A DNA stretch of 64,000 nt, from positions 124,001-188,000 of the forward strand of contig JAULSR010000003.1 of NCBI GenBank assembly GCA_030512295.1. The letters run 5' to 3'. Shown here one piece after another: positions 57,562 through 64,000 of the stretch (its first letter is position 1; every line of letters begins with the position of its first letter). The notes under the pieces are model-generated. The model did not search any database and was not told the DNA's origin. It worked only from the letters and a program-made list of their open reading frames with translations. Origin of the DNA: Bombardia bombarda (Eukaryota > Ascomycota > Sordariomycetes > Sordariales > Lasiosphaeriaceae). The position numbers and the translations under genes are program-made.

Positions 57562-59123
57562 CTAAGCAAAGGCACCGACGGCAGACATGAGAGCGGCCCC
57601 CAAGACAACCGCAATAAAGGCGTACACTCTCCTCTGTCCGTGCAGCGCCTTGTAGCTCCTCTCGGACAAAAAGTCCTCTGCCAGCAACTGGACCAAACCG
57701 GCAAACAGTAACAAGCCGCTCGAGATGGCGTTCATAAAGCCAACCATGAGCAAGCCCGTCTGGCTCATGGGGTCGTAGAAGCGGTGGACAAATAGGCCAA
57801 TCGCCTGGCCAATGGGCGTTGTGGCTCCAAAGGCAAGGACCATGAGCCATGGCCGCGGCGATGTCTTGGGGAAATGGATGGCCGAGATGCGGGTGCCAAG
57901 CGCGAGGCCTTCGAAGCACTGGTGGAAAGCAATGGCGATCAAAAAGACGGCAAAGGTCGGGCCGTTAGCAACAGACAGGGCCATGCCGATGAAGACGCTA
58001 TGGAAGAGAATGCCGGCTTCGAGGAGTAGGCACTGCAGGAGCAGACGCCCCTGCTCGTCAGGGGTGGGTATGTGGGCTGCTGGCTGGAGTGCGGGCCCTA
58101 TCTTAGAAGACCCTTGAGGCGCGGGCATGATGAGGTCAGAATACTCCGAATTATCATCGTCGTCCCCTTCTTGATTTCCGTTCCGGGGCGGCGGCAGAAG
58201 ATTGTATGTCCCCCGCTGGCTGGCTGGCGCTCTTGCTCTTGCGTCTGGTAGGGGGGACGCGGCTGCGATGAGGCCCTCGCTAGCCACCAGGTCGCTGAGC
58301 TCGAGACTGTCGCGACGATCGTCGAACTCCCGTCTACCAGCAAACCCTTCTCCGTCTCCGTCATGATGATTTCCACCATTTTCGCCTCCATCGTCTTCCC
58401 ATATAGTGTGTGAATGCGAATGGCTGGCGCCGCGTGTGGTCAGATAGGACTCGACCATGACAACGGCCAAAGCTGACGCCATCGCTACCAGACCGGCAAG
58501 AGGTCTGTATCCTTCGTTGAAGGCGTGTGGGAGACACGGGTCGGTGAGGGAGGTAAATGCTGTCGGAAGGAGATGGACGAAGGCGGTGGCCATCAAGACG
58601 CCGGTGCCAAAGTGCTGGCAGATGAAGATGATGTATCGCTGTAGCTTGCCGCCCGCGGTCAATTGGCGGGAAAAGAGGGGAAAAGCGCATGCTGTGAAAG
58701 ACGTTTGTTAGCATGTTAAGTAAGGCACCAGACTGCTGGAGTGGTGCGAGACGTACCCGATGTGCTCACGACGAGGATCAATATCAGGGCAAAGACATGG
58801 AGCCCGGTGTCGTAGTCGCCCTTCTTGCCGGAGCCGCACTGCGGTCGGATCGGGCTCTTGGGGACATCATCGCGTCTGGATAGCTCGTCAATGAGCGATT
58901 GGGTCGAGATGGAGGACCAAGGAAGGTCTGCGAGATGGTGGGGGTTAGCAAGGGAGATAGATGGACGGGCGGCATTTAGCCAAGGACGCCGATGACCATG
59001 GAGTCAGTGACAGCCACGGAAGCGACGGGTAGCCACGGATTGTCTGCCAGGTAGTCTGGTATCCTGTAGTAGTCTGGATGTGCACTCACCACTCGTCAGG
59101 CTGTTGGGGGCCTCCATTCTCAT
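57562..59123 (-). CDS. ZIP-family metal ion transporter
   Basis: Three exons, 59123..59090, 58927..58757 and 58691..57562, in phase, give 444 residues. Exon 1 has only 34 nt (MRMEAPNSLTS), so the start rests on the splice fit. The N-terminus continues with PQCGSGKKGDYDTGLHVFALILILVVSTSACAFPLFSR, TM1 of fungal Zrt-type proteins, then FICQHFGTGVLMATAFVHLLP in TM2-TM3. The central cytosolic loop is long, with a short SHSHSH metal-binding stretch. The TM4-TM5 metal pathway is seen in HSVFIGMALSV and HQCFEGLALG, the latter with the HxxxE signature. These proteins import zinc or iron into the cytosol, from outside or from an organelle; which applies here cannot be told. A second ATG lies two codons downstream. 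Confidence 0.9.
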
Positions 59124-59578
59124 GCGATTCTAAAAGACTGTTGTTGACCATGGTTGTCTTGACCATGGCGGGGACAGCCTTGGAATTTGGCAGTTTTGGC
59201 AAGATACCGTTTTCCATTTACGCCGCAACCGCCTTCCATGTCGCGTTGGGTTGGATGGAAAGGGTTGTGCCTGCCGCGACATTCCATTCATAGCAGGTGG
59301 GGCCGACCCATGGTGAGCTAAATTGGGGTGCCCACGGGTGTTGGGGACTTGGGTGTTGGGGTCCCTCCAAAGTCCTACAAACATTAAGGCGGCAACAACA
59401 AGGACAACCAACAGCTCAAGCCGACAATTATTCTTGAAATTATTCTTGAAGCACTGTGAATCCCCATTGTTTTATTCAGCTGTCAGATTTTACTTCCTTC
59501 GCAGTACCATGGAAGCTAATTGACAGCATTTTCTGGGCCTTCCTTCCACCTCATCTCCCGCCCATTGCGTCTCTTTAC
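59124..59578. other. Intergenic between ZIP and glucuronoyl esterase genes
   Basis: 455 bp between two leftward genes: ZIP promoter and the esterase 3' UTR. A paired ATTCTTGAA repeat lies near 59431-59450. Confidence 0.5.
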
Positions 59579-59713
59579 CTAGGCCTTGGGGACGGCAGTC
59601 GCCCACGGGTATGCCGTCGTCATCGGCGACCCGTATTTGGACAGATCGTTATAGTTCTTGGTAGTCGCAGTGCCGAGCAGGATCTTTTGCACAAATGGCA
59701 ATACCGAAGTGCT

Positions 59714-59745
<32 letters not shown>

Positions 59746-60915
59746 AGAGGTCAGTTGTTGCCTCGTTTCGAGATTCATGGTTACTCACAAGCCACTCATG
59801 TCACAGTGCCCGCCGGTGCGGACAGACATGCCAATCATGTCAGACACACCAAGCCAGTCGTAGACCAGCTTCGCAGCCGGGTACATGACGATGGCGGTGC
59901 CCTTGCTGTCGGTGTAGGCGTCGCCCGTTCCCTGGTCGACAACCAGCGCCCGGGGCGCAATTGCTGCCGCGATGGTGTGCGCGTCAAACGGAAGGTTCTC
60001 GGCGTGGTTGACAAAGGTGCCCAGCTTGCTGTTGCTCCACCACCCCGCCCCGGACTTGCTGTTCTCGAGCGTCTCGTCCTGCCCGCTCAGCCCGTGGTAG
60101 CGGTACGGCCCCAGCCCCTGCACTCCAGACGACATGGGCATCGTCACCGTGATGCGCTTGTCGAACAGGCCGGCCGCCAGCGCGCCCTTGCCGAGACGCG
60201 AGCATCCCGTCACACCGACCTTGTTGGAGTTGATCTCGGGCACCGTCATGTTGAGTGCGTCGAGGGTGCGGTGGAAACCCCATGCCCAGGCTGTGAGGAC
60301 GCCAATGTCCCGCCCCTTGTACACGTCCCAGAACGCGCCCGACTTGGAGTTACTGTCAGCTGCCACCGACGTGTAGTCGAACTGGGCAATCGCGATGCCG
60401 GCGCTCAGGTATGGCGCGTTCTGCATCCCGCCAATGTTGATGACTACTGGCGCCGGCTTGGAGGCGGATGCGCCCGACGGCAGCGAGATGGTGGCCTTGA
60501 ACTTGCCCGTCTTGCCCCCTGCCGTCACGGCGATGCTGACAGTGTTTCCACTGCGGGTCGCCTCGACCTTCTCCAGGCTGTGGTCTGGGTAGTAGCCGTA
60601 CTGGTACTCCTGCAGCAACGTGAGGATCTCGGGCTGGCGACACTTGTACCACTCCTCGGGCGTCTGTATCCGATGTTGGCCCTTGCCCGTCATCACGTCC
60701 TGTGCAAACGTGGTCGACGACCCGGCATTGTCGTTGGACGTGTACTTGAGAGGCAGGAAGGGGTCAGGGAGAGACTTCTGGAGCGGAAGCTGCGAGTAAG
60801 TTGGGAATGGCGACGGGAGCGCTGCGCACTCGATGGTGGCCTGTCGAGAGTCCAGAGGCACTGCCACTGCCGTGCTGGCCAGGGCCCCAATGAGGAATTG
60901 TGACGTCGCCCGCAT
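59579..60915 (-). CDS. Secreted 4-O-methyl-glucuronoyl methylesterase (CE15 glucuronoyl esterase)
   Basis: Two exons, 60915..59789 and 59711..59579, give 419 residues. Residues 1-19 form a signal peptide (MRATSQFLIGALASTAVAV). The catalytic Ser239 is in VTGCSRLGKG, the CE15 signature; the catalytic His is in RTGGHCDMSG, just before the intron. The final exon encodes TSVLPFVQKILLGTATTKNYNDL, conserved in fungal members, so the intron is real. There is no cellulose-binding module. CE15 enzymes split the ester between lignin alcohols and glucuronic acid on xylan, loosening lignin-carbohydrate complexes. The intron contains a long CT tract (GA on the plus strand) ending directly at the TAG acceptor. 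Confidence 0.95.
59714..59741. repeat. GA microsatellite in the esterase intron
   Basis: About 12 or 13 GA dinucleotides followed by degenerate G/A units. On the transcript of the leftward gene it is a CU tract serving as the polypyrimidine tract. Confidence 0.9.
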
Positions 60916-61787
60916 TTTAATGGATCACCAACACTGCAATGTCTACGGTGCTGGAGTAAGGGCCGAGAGTAGTAGAATTTCCCTTGGACATCCACGTCTT
61001 CATATGTATATCCCGACGCCGTGCATCCCGTCACCCGATACTGCATCTATCATTCCCCCAGATTCCTGGCGCCGTCTGGGGTGGACAGGTACTATCTACA
61101 TTAACCACCTTAGCCATATTGGATCGGCCTGCCAATTGCCGGATTGGCGCCCATTATCAACCATATTAAGAATCGGGACGGCGGTAATGTTCCGATAACA
61201 TGCCAACTCGAAGCTGGGTAGGCTTGCCTTGACGTCCCGGTACGGATCAAGCGGCGTGTTTTAATGACTAGGTAGGAACCTGTACCAAGCCAAGGGCAGG
61301 TTTGTGTTTCCCATGACATGTGGCGTGTGTATGGTAATGTTGCATTTCTCCACACCATGTCATGAAGGGTCATATATCAGACTGGAGGCCAACATCATGG
61401 TTGTGGGGTTTGGAGACGGGGAGTTTAGCCGTTGATCTGGCCCGGACCGCGGTGTTGGGAAAGAACCTATTGGGCTTCTGATGTTTTGTTACAGTACATA
61501 GCTAGCAAAGGGGTAAGCACCACGTCTCCCTGTTTCAATAGGCTAGCTAACACAATTGCAGGGACAAGATGACGAACGCCTTCTTTGTGCATGAAAGCTT
61601 TCAGCTTCAGCTTCGCCAACATGCCATCAACCAACACTTGCTACGTGACCGTTAAGTCCGCGGACATGGCGGCTACGTACCTCAGCAGCCCTTGTGATCC
61701 CAAGCCCATGGATTTAAAAAGATGGAAACTTTTGTATGGAGGTGAGAATAGCCGTAATCTTACAAAACAAGCCCTCCCTGTCCGAAT
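60916..61787. other. Intergenic, promoter of the esterase gene on its left
   Basis: About 870 bp between two leftward genes. A 72-codon plus-strand frame at 61585..61803 shows no domain features and overlaps the 3' end of the DHA2 gene. No gene is supported. Confidence 0.5.
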
Positions 61788-63712
61788 TCATCTGTTCTTT
61801 TGAGTATTGATCCGTACCCAGGCCATCCCCCACGCAACCAAAAACGCACCGCCCGCGGCACCAGTGCCAAGATACATGACCTGATCAAACGTGTTGCTAT
61901 AGGCCAGCTTCACAGCAGGCAGCAGCTCAGCCGGTACCGCCGCCTTGATATCAGCAGCCGACGCGCCAGCTCTAACGAGGGCGGCGGCGTCGGCACTCGG
62001 CGCGTATTCGGACAGAAAATGTCGCAGCCGGTTGCTGAAGATGACCTCAGCAATGGACAAGAAGACGGCGCCGCCTAGGTTCTGAGAGAAGACGACAAGG
62101 GCGCTGGCGACGGGCGCCTCCTCCTTGCGCACAGCATTCTGCACTGCCAAAATGGGCATCTGGATGCCGAGACCCTGAAAGCCCTGCAGGATTTGGAATC
62201 CTACCCGCCGGCTGGTGGCTGAGGTGGGTGTGAGTGTCGAGACTAGGCCGGCGCCGATGGAGGTAAAGACACCGCTGGCGAGGGCAAACGGGAGGTAGTA
62301 ACCCAAGCGGGTCACTAGGACACCTGTGGCAATGGTGACGACCATGTTGGTGACAATTTGCGGAAGCATACCGACGCCGCTCTGCACTGGGGACGCTTCC
62401 TGCACTGCCTGGAAATACACGGGGAAGTAGTATGAAGTGATGAAGGTGCATCCGATGAAGAAGGCCTGGTTCAGACAGCTGCTCCAGATGATGCGGCGAC
62501 GGATCAGTGATAGAGGGATCATGGCCTCGGCTCCCATATGATGTTCCCAGGCCAAAAAGACAAGCAGATTCCCCAAAGCACCACAGAAAAGGCCGATGAT
62601 GGTGGCGCTGCTCCAAGGGTGCTTGATGCCGCCCCACTGCAGGGCCAGGATGAGCATGATGACGGTCGGCGTGAAGAGTAAAAAGCCGATTAGGTCCAGC
62701 TTCTGGAGCTTTTGCCTGAGAGATCGTGGCCCGTCAGCCATGACTTGGGACTCGGGGAATGGGATAAGAATCAGGCCGAGGGCAATCACGGCACCAGCCG
62801 GCAGGTTGATGTAGAAGCCTAGATGGATAAAATCGTCAGGTCGTCCTCAACTTCGAGTTGTGGTACTCAAGAGGGGATCACTCACACCACCGCCAGGTCG
62901 TGTACTCGGTCAGAGCGCCACCAATAAGCGGTCCAGCCAAGATGCCAAAGAAAGATAGTCCCATGAGGATGCCTCGATATCCTGTAATCCAGCAGAGGAG
63001 TGTATCAGTTACTGTTGCGGCACCCAAAGTACCATGATTTGGTAGCTTACTGGCTTGCTTGTCTTCTGGCACTATCAAAGTGAGCATGGTATAGCCTCCG
63101 TTGAGAAGTCCCGATGCACCCAGACCGGCCACCGCGCGGCCGATGATCAGCATGTTTGACGAGACGGCGGCACCGCACAGGGCGGAGCCCGCTTCAAAGA
63201 CAGCGAAAAAGGCTAGGAAGGTTATCTTGACCGTAAAGTAGGTGTAAATCTTGCCGCTGAGAGGCTGCAACACGCAACTGAGCAGAGGGGTCGTCAATAT
63301 CAACTTGAACATGGCTTTCTCCAGGTTTTCTACCCACTTAGCCAAGAGGTATGCTGTCCCGTACCAGCCAATGTCGTCGAGAGAATGGAAATCGCCCGTG
63401 ATTTTGGGGGTTGCCTGTTATAGTCTTGGTAAGCAGAACTATGGTACCATCAAGATGAGTATAGGCGAAGCAAATCGGACTGACCGTGGCTACTATAGAC
63501 GCATCCATCAACACCAGAAAGATGGCCAGTGTCATACTGGATAGAACTAGGAACAGCTGTATCCCCGAGAGGTATTGCTCGGATTCGAGCTGTGACCCGG
63601 TGACCGCCAATTCGGGACCATCGTCGCTTGTCTGTGCCAATTTTTCCTGAGAAGGTTGGCGTGATATTGATGCTGACACCGATCCGAGACTTTTATCCAT
63701 TGCTTCGGTCAT
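61788..63712 (-). CDS. MFS drug:H+ antiporter, DHA2 (14-TM) family
   Basis: Five exons, 63712..63485, 63414..63338, 63277..63051, 62981..62886 and 62818..61788, all in phase, give 552 residues, the usual size. The start is the ATG of MTEAMDKS; upstream the frame has only a TTG. TM1 carries LAIFLVLMDASIVATATPKIT, followed by FHSLDDIGWYGTAYLLANCVLQPLSGKIY, AGLGASGLLNGGYTM, ILAGPLIGGALTEYTTWRWCFYINLP (motif typical of TM5-TM6) and a C-terminal half ending WVRINTQKNR. Two introns fall inside conserved motifs, after LLA and after WRW. DHA2 pumps export toxins, fungal metabolites or basic amino acids. No metabolite backbone gene is present in the window, but the cluster could lie beyond 64 kb. Confidence 0.92.
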
Positions 63713-64000
63713 GGTAGAGATCCTGTTTGCCCGTGAAGATGTATTAGGTATATCAGGGGTATAAGGGGGTGGTAGGCTGCTTGGTGTGATGACAACTGAA
63801 GGGGGCAAGCAGCATGCCGTCTCTTAGGGGGAGGTCTCTGCTTTAATATAAAAGAAGTTCAAAAGACTACATATTGCCAACTTGGTATCTTCAGGTTGGT
63901 ATCTCTAGGCACCAGAAAGAGTCGTAAAAGGGTCTCTCAACCATTCTGTGTTTGTAATGTTGGCAACAGGGGCAACGACTGACCCTAACCCTATATCCGC
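63713..64000. other. Upstream region of the DHA2 gene, window end
   Basis: The remaining 288 bp should contain the DHA2 promoter; no gene is seen. Confidence 0.5.

Noticed and set aside
59755..60903. 382-codon plus-strand frame opposite the glucuronoyl esterase
   Set aside because: It is the complement of a well-supported CE15 coding exon and has a His/Arg/Val-rich shadow composition.
63980..63995. CCCTAACCCT near the window end, like telomere repeats
   Set aside because: Fewer than two copies of the six-base unit, with unrelated sequence on both sides; chance or a relic at most.

Overview
The window is nuclear DNA of a filamentous ascomycete (Pezizomycotina, most likely a Sordariomycete). 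The evidence is short introns of about 50-80 nt with GT..AG ends and polypyrimidine tracts, moderately GC-rich coding DNA, single-gene transcription units on both strands, and fungal families such as Zn2Cys6 regulators, a 7TM-RGS protein, a metacaspase, DHA1/DHA2 MFS pumps, a CE15 glucuronoyl esterase and a DUF3844/Vps3844-type protein. Twenty-one protein genes can be modelled, most with exon junctions that close in phase. No rRNA, tRNA, CRISPR array or operon was found.

Layout. 0-1.8 kb: AT-rich DNA with a roughly 480 bp foldback (MITE-like) element. 1.8-10.5 kb: a BNR_4-type beta-propeller protein, possibly a polysaccharide lyase, divergent from an MFS sugar/quinate-type permease; then an OPT transporter. 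10.5-19.3 kb: gene-poor DNA holding one SAM methyltransferase with a long ATA microsatellite just upstream of its ATG. 19.3-23.4 kb: two secreted hydrolases, a pepsin-like protease and a beta-lactamase-fold protein. 24.2-29.4 kb: a processive GT2 glycosyltransferase and a DHA1 drug pump. 30.9-38.7 kb: compact housekeeping block with an uncharacterised, probably mitochondrial membrane protein, a DUF3844 protein, an NTR2-domain splicing factor divergent from SmG, and a CX5R rhodanese/Cdc25-like protein. 38.7-43 kb: gene-poor, with short tandem repeats. 43-47.5 kb: 7TM-RGS protein and metacaspase. 49.3-56.4 kb: Zn2Cys6 regulator, a WW-domain protein whose reading frame is broken near the start of exon 2, and a single-pass membrane protein. 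57.5-63.7 kb: ZIP metal transporter, CE15 glucuronoyl esterase and DHA2 pump.

How they fit together. Plant-polymer use is a theme: CE15 cuts lignin-glucuronoxylan esters, the BNR_4 protein may act on a plant side chain, and the adjacent MFS permease and the OPT transporter could import products. The NTR2/SmG pair shares one intergenic promoter region and both are spliceosome factors. There is no secondary-metabolite backbone gene, so the methyltransferase, regulator and pumps are not evidence of a cluster.

No clearly new system is present. The best leads are the foldback element, the divergent lyase/permease pair, the broken WW gene, the spliceosome gene pair, the unrecognised mitochondrial-type protein and a recurrent intergenic TACCTAGGTA-like motif. 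All function calls come from reading motifs by eye; no database search was run.
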